Assembly (NCBI GenBank): GCA_017163975.1
Contig: JAFFSR010000251.1
Span: 8,742,001 to 8,806,000 of the forward strand
Length of the DNA stretch: 64,000 bases
Direction: 5' to 3'
Source: Anastatus disparis
Taxonomy: Eukaryota > Arthropoda > Insecta > Hymenoptera > Eupelmidae
Positions within the stretch are counted from its first letter, which is position 1. The number at the start of each line of letters is the position of its first letter. The translations under genes were made by a program, and so were the position numbers. The notes beneath the pieces are model-generated. The model ran no database searches and was not told the DNA's origin. It saw only the letters and a list, made by a program, of their open reading frames with translations. Below, one piece after another: positions 47,216-62,659 of this stretch.

Positions 47216-50200
47216 TCAAGGGCACATAACAGTCGCTAATGATGAAAAAATTTCACCTTGTAATGGTCCATAATCTACTTTTTCACCGTCAACCGTAAGT
47301 AAACCATTTGTGTCCTCGGCAGGTTCAATTCTAAATGCTCGAACGGGTATCATTTCGACACCTGGACAAGATAAGTGAGCGCCTGTGCTCAATCCCAATA
47401 GGAACTGTAATATAAATTTTTTTTCGTTTATGCGTTAATTAAATTTTTTTTTTAATAAAGATTTTTTCCTCATTTTATTATAAAATAAAATTATAAATCT
47501 TGATACCTGTAATAAATTAGTTCGGCTAATTCCAGCTCTAATTATTAAAAGCCAAATAATACCGTCAGCAAGTTTTGCTCGTGGAGCAAACAAACAGTCT
47601 TGTCCCAAATGAGACTGATATGCAGCCTGTACCATGACAAATTCACCTAAAATTTATTAAATACATTTTTAAAATTATAAGAAAAATAAACGAAAAAATG
47701 TATATATTCTTCGCAAATGAGTTTATAGCTTTAATAATACCTTCAACTTTAACCCAAGAACTCGGAACTTTTGTTGTGAGAGCAGGCAGTGATGATGGAG
47801 GTCCATACATAATTTTGTTTCTAGCGTTATTATTATCTACATCTGAAATAAATTGAAAATATATTTTTATCGCTAATTTAACTTAATTTCTTTGCATGAA
47901 AATTAAATTTAGTTTTATAATAAAAAATACTAAATCTATTCTATATATCATAAAAACATTTTAAACTAAATGATAATGAACATACTTGGACTACCGACGT
48001 CTTCGACGCTATGATAAGTACTCGAAATTGATCCAGAGCCAGTGCTAAAGTAAGTTGATTTACGTGATTTAGCTGAGTAAAAGCTACCACATCTATGTCT
48101 ACTAGCTGGCAATTGTTGCTGTGAACCATATGTAGTTTCTGTTTCAAGAGTCAATGTATCTGTAATGATATCTTGTTCATTATTTGCTCCTGGCTCATCT
48201 GAAGGCTCTACGAACACACTGTCTTCTACATCGAATACACCGTCATAGCTCCTTGACTCACGAATTTCGCTGGTGTATCTAGATTTTAAATTAATATGCT
48301 TTTAAAGATTTCACGTTACATTTTTTTATTTATAAATACCATTTCAATATTTTTTTAATACTTTAAATATCTTGTTAAATAACAATAAACTATGTATATA
48401 TTAAAATAGCTACAAATGAAATATACGTTTTAGATTTGTTTCGTTTCGTAAGATTGAAATAAATTTTAATTGAGAAATCGATTAAGAAAGTAATAAAAAA
48501 TAGTAATGAACCAATCTAGACATAAATTAATATCTATAAATGGATTTTTAAAATCTCATACGTCATGCTCGCGCTAAATGAAATGAATATACGTTATAAC
48601 TGATGGAACTTTTTATCCTTCAAAGGTCATGGAACTTCATTAACTTGTGTAGTTTAATTTACGAATATTAAAAAAAAAAACAATTTTTATTAGTTTTTAT
48701 TGTCAACCTTAACGATGATCGAAGTTATATTTAAAAACATCGTTAACTTACCGATCAAGCTCGTCGCCATAACTTTTTGAATGCGTAATTTTATTATCAT
48801 CCTCGTGCCTGGTCAAGTCACCATTACTTTTAATACCATTGCTCATGAGTGTATTATTTGAAGATTCACAAGGTAAATAAGATACAACACCTTTGTAGGT
48901 ACGTAAACCAATTAAACGGGCAACACTCCATATAGTAAAACGTTGACCACCAATAGCGCGTAGCCTTTCACTTTCAATATCAATGTCAGCCAATAAACCC
49001 CAACCAACTGATAAAAATGAATACAGAATTTGTCTGCGCGTTTCAACGCGTACTAAATCCATATGGCTAAGCTTACGACGTACTACTGATAGTGTACTTA
49101 TTAGCACAGGATTTTGATCGAATGGCTCTCTGAAAATAAAAGAAAAGAATTTGAAAAAAAAATTTTTTTTTAGATTTTTTGGATCAAATTGAATATATTA
49201 AAAATTGAAATTGTTTATAATTTTATAATTGATACTTCGCAATGAAGGTTTAAAGCATTTATGTGAATTTTTTCAGATTGTTTACAGCACTTCAACTATT
49301 CAAGAAATACGTCTAGACGAAAACGACCCTGATTTGCAGGATTGAGGTGCCAAAAAAGGCCTTTACGGGTTAAAGATTAATATGAAAAGAATAAAATGAA
49401 CAGCAAATTTGATTTAAGTACCCATTTTTAAAAAAACTGGTTAAATATTATTAAAAGTTACATATTTATTATAATGTATTACTTATTTCTGGTTGATTTG
49501 CAAAAATCAATTATTATCTAACTTCCTATCTCAATGTACATTGGCCTAAAATTATCAGCATGCAAACCCAAAGCTGATGTAACATTTGGGGCATGGCCAT
49601 TTTCTAGGTCAAAGTAATTGCAAATAGATGTTAAGATACAGTGCACTCTTTTTCATTTTTATTTTATGAGTATACTAATTTATTAAAGAAAATATTATGA
49701 TTGATGAACAATAATTCTTAAAATTTTCGTATATGTTCCTCCCTTTTAATTAATAAACGTTAAAATCAAGGCTTTCTGAACTTATCATCAAGCTTCTTAC
49801 CTACATAAATCAAATTACATAAGAAAATAGTTCTACAATTCAACCTTTATCCTTTATCATTTGTCAGACTATATAAATGTTTTAAACTAGTCTATCATCT
49901 AAAATTGGACTTTCGTTTATCCTAAAGTAGATATCAACAAGGCTTTAAAATATTTTTTCACAGTTTATAATGTTATTTGATGTTGTGAGTGTATAAAAAC
50001 ATTATGTTTACTAAATTCTAATTCATCATTTTTTTTTAATGTAACTATGTTTATTGAAAAAAATAAGATTTTTAACATATTTTTATATTCCTCCAAAAAA
50101 TACAGATTGTTAAAATATTTTTACATGTCTCTAATGGCAAAATTCCGATAAAAAATTTGGAACGATAATACTCTAAATTATTAAAAATTTTATCAAATAT

Positions 50201-53200
50201 AATGTGACATACATTTTTAAAATAATAGTAAACTTACGCTAAAATTTTTTATTTTACAAAACATTAAAATCTTATTGTCTGAAAATAAAAAACTCGTTGT
50301 AACATTTCTGGAAACTTTCAAGCATGTAGAAGCATGCAATTACTTGAGCGGAAAACAATTTTAGATTGACGTTATCTGTTGGCTTGTTAAAATCCAAACG
50401 TTGCATTATTCAAGCTTATTTGAAAGATTTTAAAGATTCAGGAGTGAAAAAAAACATTACTCTAACGTAAAATTGTGCCAAATATCATATGTGAAACTCA
50501 TAATAATTTTAAAGCTTTTATTTTTTTTTATACTTAATGATTATTGATATTTTAAATTTAGATATATATATATATATATATATATCTTTTCAAGAATAAA
50601 ATAAAAAACTTAATAATTTGTTAGTATTTTTCAATTTTATTTAGACAAATTTTTTGAATTAAACAAAAATATATTGCAAATATAATGCTTTAACTCGAAT
50701 AATATTAATTTAAAAATCTCAAGTAAAAAAATTAAACAAAACATAGTTTTAATTTTTCTGACTCTTATAGATAAAAATTAGTTTGCCGTATGATAAACAT
50801 AATCCAGTTAAATTTTTAAGCAAATCCATTCAATAGTTATATAGAGTTTTGGATTCTTATATTAGAATTGTAATATTTTTAAAATATATCACCTCATCCT
50901 AAATAAAAAAATGTTATCTTATCAAGAGCGTTAAATTAATTTTAGGTCATTTTAATTTCAAATTTCGATACCAGGCTTACGTACAGGTAAATTTAGTTTA
51001 CTTCTGTAAAGTTTATTACAATGAGCTGTAGAAATATAGATTTTTTTGTAATAATATTTTGTACTGGTTTCAATAAATAAATAAGAATTTGAAATTCTCT
51101 ATGACTAATGAATGAATTTTCTTGAAAATTTAACTGAATGGTGATGTTTATGAGTCATATTGGGCGTATTCCGTAAGTCATACGTATGGTTTGTTAAAAA
51201 GTTTTTCGTTACATATAAAAAGAGATTAACTAATTTTCAGTTCGTATCAAAAAAAGTTTAGCAAAATAATCAAAGACTTATGTTTCGGAAGATTCCAAAA
51301 TGAACTGAAATTCTTCTATGCAGTTATATCACTTTAACTTTATTATCAAGCTTTTACACTCGAAAATGTAAATTGTAAATTATGAAAATTCAATTGATGT
51401 CAAAAGATAAGTTAAAAATTTTAATTCGAGCTAAATAGAAATGCCATTTGAAATAAACTAATTTTTTCTATTATTGTAGTGTGGCTGTTATTATCATGCG
51501 TTACCTTTTCTTTTTCTTATTTAAGGTTTTACTTTGATGATATTAACGAAATTCGCGTTATTCAATAAGTGTTGCTACATAATTAAGATGACTGTATCCG
51601 AAATTTCACAAAAAAAATTTGAATGAAAAAATTTTGCCAACTTTTAGTGGTATAAAGTAAATAGCTGTTCAGCGTTATTGAATTAAAAATTGACAGGTTT
51701 ATGTGAATCAAAATTTTTTATGAAACTTTTGAAATTAAGAATCTGAATATTGACTTTTCAATTCTCAATTTTAGCACACAAAATATTTGTATTCTTCTAT
51801 TAGCAATCATTGAAAAAAAATATCAATAGTTAAATAAATATGTATGTTTATCAAATTAATATTTAACAATTACATTTAAAAAAATAATTTTCTGTCCATT
51901 AACTATAACTCAAAATAATTTAATTTCTATCGGGCATGCAAGGATACACGGCGTTTTTTTTTTATTTAAGTTTCTTATATATTAAAAAATCTTTAAAATT
52001 ATATAAATTATAGAAATTTCAGGTAACTTACTGTTTAGAATAAGCAATAGATTTAGCAAGACCATTGCCAGATCCACAGGGTATAACGGCAATTGGTAAC
52101 TGATTAATACAATTTTCCCAATCAGGCCTTTGTAATAAACCATTGATAGCTTCAAATACAATACCATCACCACCAACTAATACAAGACCTGACCATTGAC
52201 TAATGTCACGTGTACTTAAAAAATCCCTTGCATAATTTGAATGCCTTGTAATATAAACGTCGTAAGGCATTTCAGCTTCCGATAGTATTGGATGTACTCG
52301 ACGTTGAAAACTTTCACGACTTCTACCTGGACCAGATTTTGGATTTAATATTACTAATAAATTTTTTAATTCTTCAGGACAGGCTGAAACAGAAAAAAAA
52401 ATTTCTTTCACTATATGTATCAATTTTTAGATTAACAATTTAAGGATTATGAAAATTTTGTTTTATGGAATAATTGTATAACAATAGTGCAATAAAAAAA
52501 TAAATTGATTGAGCGTAAATGGAGGAATAAAATTTTTTAATTTGTTTATTAAAAGACTGACATTTATATGAAACATTGAATGCAATCTATTTTTTACTGT
52601 GATATTTTAACAATATCTATTAGATTTTACAATTGAATTCAAATTAGTTTTTTTTCTTTCTATTACGAACGTCATTGGTTTTCAAAGAATTGATTAATAG
52701 TTAAAGAAAATAAAACGTCAAAACTTTTTAAGATCATGCAAGAAATTTAAAAAGTTTTTTCTTCTATTTTCTTGCATACAAAACTTAAAACTTTACGAGT
52801 TACTAGTTTTACTATACTGTTATATATGAGAATATGAACTCTGTTTATCTTAATCTTATTTATTTACTTTGATTACACTTTAATGTTTGCTATTTACTAT
52901 TAAAACTTGTGACATATTGTCACATAAAACAATAAATAAAAATTATTTAATTTAAAAGTTTTGAATCGAATTAACGTAAAAGTTGATTTTTCAAATTTTC
53001 AAATAAAGCCTTCTATTAAAATACATTAATTTAGAATTAATTTATATAATTATATTCAATAACATACGCAACATCTATAAATTTTACAATATAGCTCATA
53101 TTTTCAAATGTATTATTAAATATAAAAAAAAAGAAACATTAGCCAAAGTTATCAAAGTTAGATAAATCTTTTCAAATAAAGACTAGTTACGAAAACTTTG

Positions 53201-56200
53201 TATTACTTCACAAATAGTCGCGTGATTTAAAACTTGCATAATTTCTACAATGTGTGTACTTAAGCACATGTATATTATGTCTACATTAACGTGGAACACA
53301 TGACGTTTCTTTAATCAATCTCCTTTTTTATGTATTATTGTAACGAACATCTAAGAGCTAAACTTTTCAAATAAACCTAATGAGATTTAAATGATATTCA
53401 TTTTTTTTATCGATCGTACGTTATTTAACTTATTTTTTTTTAATCTAACAATTGAACTTTGGCAATGATTTTCTTTTAAATGCATCATATGTTGTAAGAA
53501 CTATTATAAGACATTTTGTTAAAAATACTTATAAAATTATTAATAACATTAATTACATTTTTTCAAAGAAAATATGTACTACCCATCTTGCACAATATTA
53601 AAAGAGCTCTTCACCTAATCACTCTTTATTATACAAATATTTAACTGATAATAATACATCATGTCCATTATCGTAATAAAAAAAAAATAAAATAATAATA
53701 ATAATTATTCTCGAATAGCTGATAGCTTTATTTTGGTTTTTATAACTTAAAACTTAATTTACTGCCTGAAACTAAAAATTCATTATTCTTCCTTTTATCA
53801 GTATATTTCCGCTTATGCGAAAAGGATGTGCTATTATTTTGTAACCTTTACGAAGTATGTAATTTAAACATTTTTCAAATTTGTTACATTTGTTAATACG
53901 AGGATTTGACGCTAATAAAAGCTTTCGTTGGATCAGACGTTGTTGATTATGAGTACTATTTCTTTTATTACAAACTTAATTCCATTCCGTGAATTCAATG
54001 ACAAACGAGGATAATAATCCAAATGAGAATTAAATTACCTGTACGCGAAGAAAAATTAATAATAACTATTTATCTTATTCTAAATGAAGGTACTCTATTG
54101 TGTAACACATAAAAAGTACGTTTATTAATATTACAATCATGTAAAAAAAAATTTTTTTTAAAGTTAATAATAATTTCGATAAAAAAAATAATCGCAATTT
54201 CTGAGGAAACAATACATTATCTGATTACACATATATGAATTTCAAAACACAATAACTCATCTTACAATATTATCAGACTTGCAATGATCGTCTTTTCAAA
54301 ATAATTCTCAGTTATAAAAGTTTACTTTTACAACTTCTTTTATTATTGGCTTTATCTTTCTATTCAATTGCAAATATAAATTACATTTGGACGTGTGTGA
54401 TAGATTCATCCTGTAGGTTTAAAATAGACTTCTGTAAAAAGAGTTGGCTGAAAATTTTCTTTGCAATTGAAAATATAGTTAAATTGACAACAGAAAATTT
54501 TTTTAATGTGATTGATTTATATACAGTAGTGTTTCAGTCAAAATTAATGAAAAAAAATAATGATAATAAATTGTATGCAAGTATCGGAATATTGAGATTT
54601 ATTAAAAAAAATTATTCAAATCAAATATATGGAAACGTCGACATATAGATGTATTAAATCATAATACGCACTTACAAATTCGTATGTTTTATCATGTTTT
54701 ATTTTGTTAAAAATTTTGTAACACTGAAATCTTCATTTTTTTTAGAATTTCTTTTTTTCTGTTTTTGTTTTCGCTCAAATGTATACTTGAAAAAGTTTAC
54801 GTATGACACCAAGGCCATGGCTATGACCGTACGAGAGAGATTAGTGTCTAGCCTTTTTTTTCAATGACGTAGTATGATCATTATAAAAGTCTGCAGATTA
54901 ATATTACATTTGATAAATTAGTAGCTATCGAAATCTTTTTTTTTTTATTTCTTTTTCTTTTCTTATTTTGTTACGATTAATTGATGGGAAGAAAGAAATA
55001 AATATGATTCGTCGGGTACATTCGTACTCTCGCAAGTGCATCTGAAATTGTATAGCTTTTGATGACCTTAATTGAGTATATGTGTATATGAATTGCTTAT
55101 AAATTGTAACAGAATTTCTTGCTTCAATGTATTCAAAAAACATACACATAAAAAATTTTTAATTTTAAACAAAATATAATTTTTTATAATTTAGATAATT
55201 TTACATATTTTTTTAATACTATACATTTGATTAAAAAAAATTTATTTTATTTAAATTTACATAATAGTATATTATTCACCTAGGGAGTAAAAACGAAAAA
55301 TGTCTGAAATCGTATGTAAATTGTCACCCGAGCCGGAGGCGAGGGTGACAAACATACGATTTAAGGCATTTTTCATTTACTCCCATGGTGAATATACGAT
55401 TTTTTTACACAGGCAGCGTACAGTGGGTACTTTACTTTTCGCTGGGAGGGAGTAAAGTATCCACTGTACGCGCCCTGTGTAAAAAATATCTTTAAATGAT
55501 GTAATTAAAATTTTATTAATAAAATTAACAAGTTTTTACTTATTTAACCACGTTTTTTGAATTTTTTGCCATCTCATGCAAAATTAAAATACTAAAATAT
55601 TTTTTTTATTTTAAAAACAAGGTTACAGAGGTTACACAGTAATAACTGTCATACGAAAAATCATCCGTGATATGAACATAAAATTATCATGCCATGAGTA
55701 TAATTTTATAATGAATATTTATTAATTATTTTTATTTACTTTTTTAAATTTAATTAGTCTCTTAAATTTTTTTTTTATTTTCAATTTATATCATTTGACC
55801 TCTTTATCAGCTAGTCACTCAAAGTTTTATCATACAATATTGATAAAAAGTTTTATCATACAATAATAATAATCAATTTTTGTATAAAAAAAAGTATTTC
55901 TCTCCAAACGAAAATATAAAAGGTGTTAGCTTTAAAAAAACGTTCATATTTTACACCTTCTAACGATAGGAAAACAACGCGGTAACACATAATGACATCA
56001 TATACCGGCTTCTTTTTCTTAAGTAACCACGAAAAAAAAAGAACAGTCTATGACGCACGCTAGACAAGAACGATTGTACCTTGCCCCTGTTATTTGAAAA
56101 AATTTTTTTTTTCTTATATTTCAGATCTAAGAGACAACCTATATGTGTCATAAATTATATAATAAATTTAATATATTTTTGCATAATTATCAAGGAAACT

Positions 56201-59200
56201 CGCAAAATTAGCATAATGAGTTATGGTAAACTTATCGAGCATACAAAATATGCCAGAAAAATAAAAATTGATAAAAAAATTTGCTAGACGATAAAACGAA
56301 AAAATAATCAATAAATAAATTTTTTACAATTAAGAAATCGCTTGAAGGATATCTTTATGTGCATGTAGAAAATCAAACATATAGTCATCTAATTGTACGA
56401 TTAAATTGCATTGTAATAACAAAGATATTATTATCAACAATTATTCGAAAAAACAAATACAATCATACTCATTGACGTCTAGTTCAATTAAAATACAATA
56501 TCTAATATATATTTCCTTAGTGGAATTAGTTTCGTGATTACAAATTGTTTCTAACTTTAATTGATATAAGTTCATAATATCATCGTTTGCATTTGCGTAG
56601 ACAAAGTTTAAGAACAAATATAAAGATATACTAATTATCATCTTAAATTTAATTGATTATGCTAAAATAAATCCTAACTCATGTATTTTTGTAAAATGAC
56701 GTATTAACAACATTATACTTCTTAATAAGTGTGACTATCTTTTTACCTCGAAGTAGTTTAATTGTTTTTTAAAGTGACGTACAGGTTACTAGAAAAATGA
56801 TTATTTTTTCTTCATACGCAAACTTGAAACGTCAGCCTTGTATATTAAAAAAAGGAACTTTGTCCAAAAAAGATAATTTATCAATTTAAAAACATTTGCT
56901 CAAACCTAGTTATTTTAGCATAAGCATAATAAGGAAGAAGAAATAAAAAAATACATCAGCACGTGTCAAAAGGAACTGTCAGAAAAAAAAGGTTCGCATA
57001 TTCATGTTGATTTTATAGCTTATTTATAATGCAAAAAGGTCATTAACGAAAACATTTAAAAATCAACAAATCACGTTTTGCACCATGGACTTTATCAATA
57101 AATAATAAATTCGCTTGTCATCAAATACATTAATTGAAAAAAATAACGAAATGATTCTTTTTATTTTTCATCTCGTAAATGTAAAGTATAAGAATAATAG
57201 TTCAATAAGCATCTGTTTTCTTATATTCAACTAATAAGTATTGATGAGGTCAACTGAGGCAACAAATTGGATACATCAAATATATATGTACGTAGCATAT
57301 GTTACGCAACACGTGAGAAGATTTTTTTATTCGACTTATAATCGTCGCGTCTGCAAAAACAATTATGATGCGATGACCGCAAACTTTTATTGGAAATATG
57401 TTTTTTTTTCTTCTTTTTTTATAGATCTTATCTTATTAATTGTGTGACTTAACGAGCGATAAAATTTTAAATGAAGTACATAAATATACAATGGTACTTA
57501 AAATTGAATATTGCAAGTATTATTACAATTTAAATATACGAGCATAAAAAGTAACTTTTCTTTTGATTTATTATCAAATTTTTTAATAAAAACATGTTTT
57601 TCAATTGAATGCACAATTTTGTAAGTATGTGATTTCATTGTATTTGAATACATATTTCTTTTACATACTTATAGATTTTATAAATTTAAATTGATACTAT
57701 TTTTCGTAAACTTTTGAGAATGTCTAATGTAATTTTAATGAAGCTTATAGATTTCAATAATTAATTCTAAAAAATGTTGATAAATAATATCCTTATTAAA
57801 ATAATATCCTTATTAATTAATACTTTCAAAGAAATTTCTATTTCCACATTAAGAAATATCACCAATAAACGTATCTTAATAGCTAATAAAATATGACGTT
57901 CAATTTATTCTCATACTAGTAATAATGACTTCTAAGAAATTTTATAAGGAATGCCATTAAACAGTGAAAGCTATTCTTTGTGTTATTTATAAATGCACTC
58001 ATTTCTAGATTTAATTTTTTTTTGTATAGCAGTGGACACATAAAATATTTCCATAATAGCTCTTAAATTTACAATTAATTTTATTAAATTATTTTACTTA
58101 AACTGAAAAATATGAAATCATTTGACATTTTTTATTAGAATTTACAAATATTGAAATTATAACAAATCACTAAATATAAATTTAATAAAATAATTTTCAA
58201 TCAATTTTAAAATGATAGTATATTTATCAATTTTTATATTTATAAAGAAGTATTTACGTTTGAAATAACAATCGTTAAAATTTCTTATCAAAATGATAAC
58301 TTGATTGCATCCAAAATATAATTATCCAAATAACCAAGTTTGAAATTAAATTGCAAGTATAATTTTTTTTGTTTCTTGAAATTTTAACATTATGTTAAAT
58401 ATTGAATCAGTGCAGTTTTTTTGTTATCTTTATATTTAAATAATGGACAAAATTGGCGGGTAACAATTTTAGCTGGTCAAATGCATTTTTTATGTGTAAT
58501 ACATCTTACTTATACACGACCTTCTAGTCGATCTTTAAAAAAAGACCCATGAATAAAGTAAAGATGTCTATTAAAAGGAAAGAAAAAAAATACGATAACT
58601 TGTTCCCCAGAGCAACCTACATATTGTTCGACCCTTTTATGCAACTACATATACAATGCTTTCTATTTTACATTTGATTTGGTTTATAAATGTCTTTCCT
58701 TTTTTTTATTTAAAATATTCATAGATAAACTCATAGATACAAATAATAATAGTTCAAAAATATTTTTAACAATATTATGCAAGTACATTTTATCTACAAA
58801 AAAGACTTTTGATGTAAATAATACAAAACTCAAAAATATGTAAAAAAAATAAATGATGGGACTATTTCTTTTGAATTTTTTAGATTGATTTTTTACATGA
58901 ATGAAAAACCAGTTTTGATTACATATACTAAAAGACGTTTGTGAGGTGAAAAAAATGAATTTTTGCATTATACAGACATAAAAGTTTGGTATACATGCAA
59001 TCCACAAATCAAGGACTCTCTTAACCGATTTGGACTATGGACTTCCTTTTTTTTTCTCTACTATAAAGTGTTGAATTTTATTTTCATTTCATCATTCTAT
59101 TTTGATATTTTTTTAAAACATATGATAATCAGAATAAACGTTGTCCTTTGAAAATGTAAAAAAGATTCGATTATTGATTTGAAAAATGATAATGTAATAC

Positions 59201-62200
59201 AGTGTAAAGGTTATTCGTGAATTATTTAATAATTTTGATGTATTAATTTGAATAATTACGTATATGCTAAATTAAGAATTTAATGGAATCTATTATACGA
59301 ATACAAATTCACGCTTTCAGTTTCGTTTAGATTAAAGTTATGTTTAGGAATTATTACCGGTTGATAGTTGATTTGAATTAATAACTATTTTATAAAATTT
59401 AAATAAGAATTTTAAGAATTTATATTAAAAAATAATAGTTAATTTTTTATTTAATTTATGTTGAAAAATCCTTTTTTTAATTTGATATGTTTGTGAGGAT
59501 GATATTCATATACGATTGATTTTTTGGCAGTATTAAAAGTCTTAAATGCAATAAATTTTAGTTGACCCAGTTTTCGATCTCTAAAACAAATGTAAAAAAT
59601 TTAAAATAAATGTTTTTAACACAGTGAGCATGAAAAATTTTATGTGCTTAAAAATCCTCACCCATTCTCAAATAAATTATTAAAAATTCATTTTGAATCA
59701 TGCTCCTTTTTTCCTAATAAAAAGTTATATAATTTGATGAATTAAATATTTATTACTACGATTTTTGTCGAAAATGTCAAGGCAATAACATATATATATT
59801 TAAAATATATATTTTATTTAAGATCCTATTTTATACAGTCGACCGGAAAATCAGTGCAGGTATGCCATGATTTACGCTCGTTAATGAAACGACCTCAAAA
59901 AAAAATACGATACATCTATTAGGTGTATCGAAATGTAATAGACAAGCGAGCGATAGCCGTAATTCTATATATAAACACGTGTTTGTTATAAGAGACAAGA
60001 AAGATAAGAATACATGGAATTTAATGTTCAATTGTTTTAATTATCTTTGATACGTTAAAATTGTTATCAAAGGCATGATTTAAGAAATCAAAAGTGAACG
60101 AGTATATTATGCTTGCTTAGCTTAATATAATATTTGTTACATAAGAAGTTTTCTTTATAAATAAAAAAATTATTATGATTTAAATATATTTACATAACTA
60201 AATTTATCTTGAAATGAATTATTAAATATTTTATTATAAGGAAATAGGAATCTGAAAAAATATTCAATAAATACTTCAAATTCTCACGTTTGATAATATT
60301 GTATAAAAAAATCAACATAAAAAAACGTTTTAATTTTAAATAGGATAATTTATCAAATTAATTAATATCTACCACGATCTAACTTTTATAAATCTTAATG
60401 GTACTTTCGTACATATTGACGTACGAAGATGAATATTTGCTCTGTAAACTTAACAATTATTGTATTTGCACGTTAATTGACGAATATATACATTTATAAA
60501 TAAGTGTAACACTGAGTCAATTATTACGAGCTAATTATGTATTGACGCTAATATGATAATTCTTTGACTTTTCATATTCTGTGATTTTTAAATCACATAA
60601 CTTACTGGATAATATCGTTGGCTTGCTCATTTTTATTAGGGAATTTTCAAATTTTAAAAAGAACAACAATCAAAAAATATTTTATTGTCGATTGTACGTA
60701 TTTATAAAAACAATGTTTGCTTCTTTTTTTCTAATTAATTAAACACTTAACATGTGGTATGTAAGTAATAGGTGTATAATCAAGATTGATTTTTTAATTA
60801 CTGGAAAACGTTGAGATTTATTTATTGATAAAATGTTAAGCTAATTGGAATTGACATTTACAGTAATTATTAACTGAATGTTCATTTACTAAGTTAAGAA
60901 TTGATACTTTTTTATCTCTTGATTTATGTACAGTAGTTACAGATTAGATAAAAATAGTAATAAACTATTCGAATTAAAAACTATTTGATCATTTATTTGC
61001 GTATTAAAATATATTATTGCAAGTGTTTGAGAAGCAATAAAAGTAAATGGCGTATTAAAAAAATTGTCGTACATCCATTAATTGAAAAGAAAAATTTAAT
61101 TAATTTATATTGAGAACGATGTTTTAATTACAAGATAATTATCTGAAATTTTATAAATCATAATAAATTCAAAGAGTAACATGATATATTAGTAATTTTA
61201 ACATTATAAAACGCTTTAGTAGCAGATTATGAATCGATTAACCATTTACGAAATATTTGGTTATTAATTTAATTTAAAACTAATCTCAAAACTTAAAATA
61301 AAATATATATAATTCTTAAAAATCAAATCGTGATTATTTATAAAGTTCATCCTATTGTACTTTGTACTTGAAAGATTAATAAGAGGCTTGTTATTTAATT
61401 GATTAAGAACAGAAAATTTATCAATATTAATATCTCAGAAGAAGTTTAAAATGATAACATTAATAAGAATAGGTTTACATTATATTCAACCTCGAATACA
61501 TATAAATTTATATATTTTCAAAATTTATATCAAATGCTTATTTATTTTTAAAATTATAATTACAAATACAGAGGTCGTCAGTGGCTCAGTCGGTAGTGCG
61601 ATGGATTCATAATCTCGAGGACTCGAGTTCGAATCCTGACCTCAGCGACCGATTGATACAAGCACTACTGTATTCAATTCATGTGCTTTATTCAAAAACA
61701 TATTGATAACCTCCGTCGCTAATTAGCATCGTAATGATAGCATAGATAAAGCGACGTTAAATAAAATTTAAAAAATAGAATACGAACATGTGAAAACACT
61801 TACACACACAGGCAAAAGTTTTAAACTTATTTTTGTCAAAAAATGATTTCACTGCAGATATCACAATTCAAATGTTTCCGGCAATCAAATTGAATAAAAT
61901 TTTTTAGAAAACAATTTATTTTTTTCTTTTTATCAAAAGGTTAAAAAAATATATTATTTTTAATTTTCTTTTATAAACTATTAAAGAGTATATAAATTAT
62001 ATACTGCCCATATAGTTATTCATGCAAAAACTTAATTTATATTAAAAATAATCTTTTAATCGAAGTTGACGACCTTTTAATGAAAAGGAAAGGATGAATT
62101 ATTGCTTCCTAAAAAATTTTATTCAAATTAACTGCCGGAAACATTTGAATTTTAAATAGTATCTGTATCGAAATCATTTTTTGACAAGAAGAAATTTAAA

Positions 62201-62659
62201 ATTTGTGCGCGTGTGAACATGCGTGTGCACGTATACGTGTTTTTTTTTTAATTTATAAATTTGTATTATTAAAAAATAAATAAATTATTGAAATTCTTAC
62301 CACTGATTAATGACTGTAAATTTCTATGAGCAGGACTCATGTAGGCCTTCGGTATAGGTATTCTATTAAGCAAACATTTAATAGCAAGACGCCATCGGCT
62401 TGCCTCTCTAAGATTATCTTCATAACGATCAAAACTACGAAATCTTAATGTGACAGTTGTACGTTCACGTCTACGTGCTGCTCTATTAGCAACTTTAGGT
62501 CGTTTAAGTGTATAAGCGTAAATATAAAGGTATGCCGATGTATCATATTCATCGTGTGGCTGTACTAATTCCGTTGATTCAACAAGATGTGGCTGTCCAC
62601 GAGATGCACCTGGCCTGCAGGCACAACTTCCTGTGTTACGACGCTTCGAGCGCATACAT
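47216..62659 (-). CDS. Sphingosine kinase, 5' end missing
   Basis: Lipid kinase making sphingosine-1-phosphate. Seven exons: 62301-62659, 52032-52383, 48752-49129, 47986-48278, 47741-47842, 47507-47646 and 47216-47404, with GT-AG introns and matching phases, encoding 604 residues. At least one further 5' exon must lie upstream because the 62659 boundary is phase 2. The DAGK-type catalytic domain holds ILNPKSGPGRS (glycines 138, 140 of the visible part), VGGDGIVFEAINGLLQRPDW (GGDG at 191-194) and IPCGSGNGLAKSIAY. The sphingosine-kinase block is STLSVVRRKLSHMDLVRVET, then SFLSVGWGLLADIDIESERL. The C-terminal lobe has FRIEPAEDTNGLLTVDGEKV. The middle exon is a Ser/Thr-rich insert typical of insect and SPHK2-like enzymes. 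The introns are 9.9 kb and 2.9 kb, the others short. Confidence 0.93.
49130..52031 (-). other. Sphingosine kinase intron, 2.9 kb
   Basis: AT-rich intronic sequence between the DAGK catalytic exon and the following exon. It contains a (TA)n run near 50560-50585. No nested gene, RNA or clear mobile element was recognised. Confidence 0.7.
55275..55392. repeat. GC-apex hairpin (flank family 1, copy 2)
   Basis: The outer arms TTCACCTAGGGAGTAAAAAC and complement pair imperfectly. The inner stem holds AATCGTATGT, and the apex is GTCACCCGAGCCGGAGGCGA then GGGTGAC. Left flank AGTATATTAT and right flank ATATACGATTTTTT are shared with the hairpin at 12197-12310, next to the tyrosine-recombinase unit. 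Confidence 0.85.
55401..55486. repeat. Second hairpin of the intronic double-hairpin element
   Basis: TTTTTTACACAGG and a stem with GCGTACAGTGGGTACTTTAC pair with their complement around a short loop (TTCGCTGGGAGG). It follows the preceding hairpin by 8 bp, in the position that the inverted-ended recombinase unit occupies after the hairpin at 12197-12310. Confidence 0.85.
61570..61785 (+). repeat. tRNA-derived SINE, copy 2
   Basis: The tRNA-like head has a consensus A box (TGGCTCAGTCGG) and B box (AGTTCGAATCC). The body begins CCGATTGATA and includes ATGTGCTTTATTC. The 3' part TAAAGCGACGTTAAATAAAA leads into an A-rich end. A possible 5 bp target duplication AATAC flanks it. It is better preserved than the copy at 33951-34110 and sits in a sphingosine kinase intron in antisense to the gene. 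Confidence 0.8.

Larger units (their letters stand above)
52384..62300 (-). other. Sphingosine kinase first visible intron, 9.9 kb
   Basis: A long AT-rich intron with no nested protein-coding gene that I can support. It contains the double hairpin element at 55275-55486 and a SINE at 61570-61785. The many short open frames have no protein features. Confidence 0.7.
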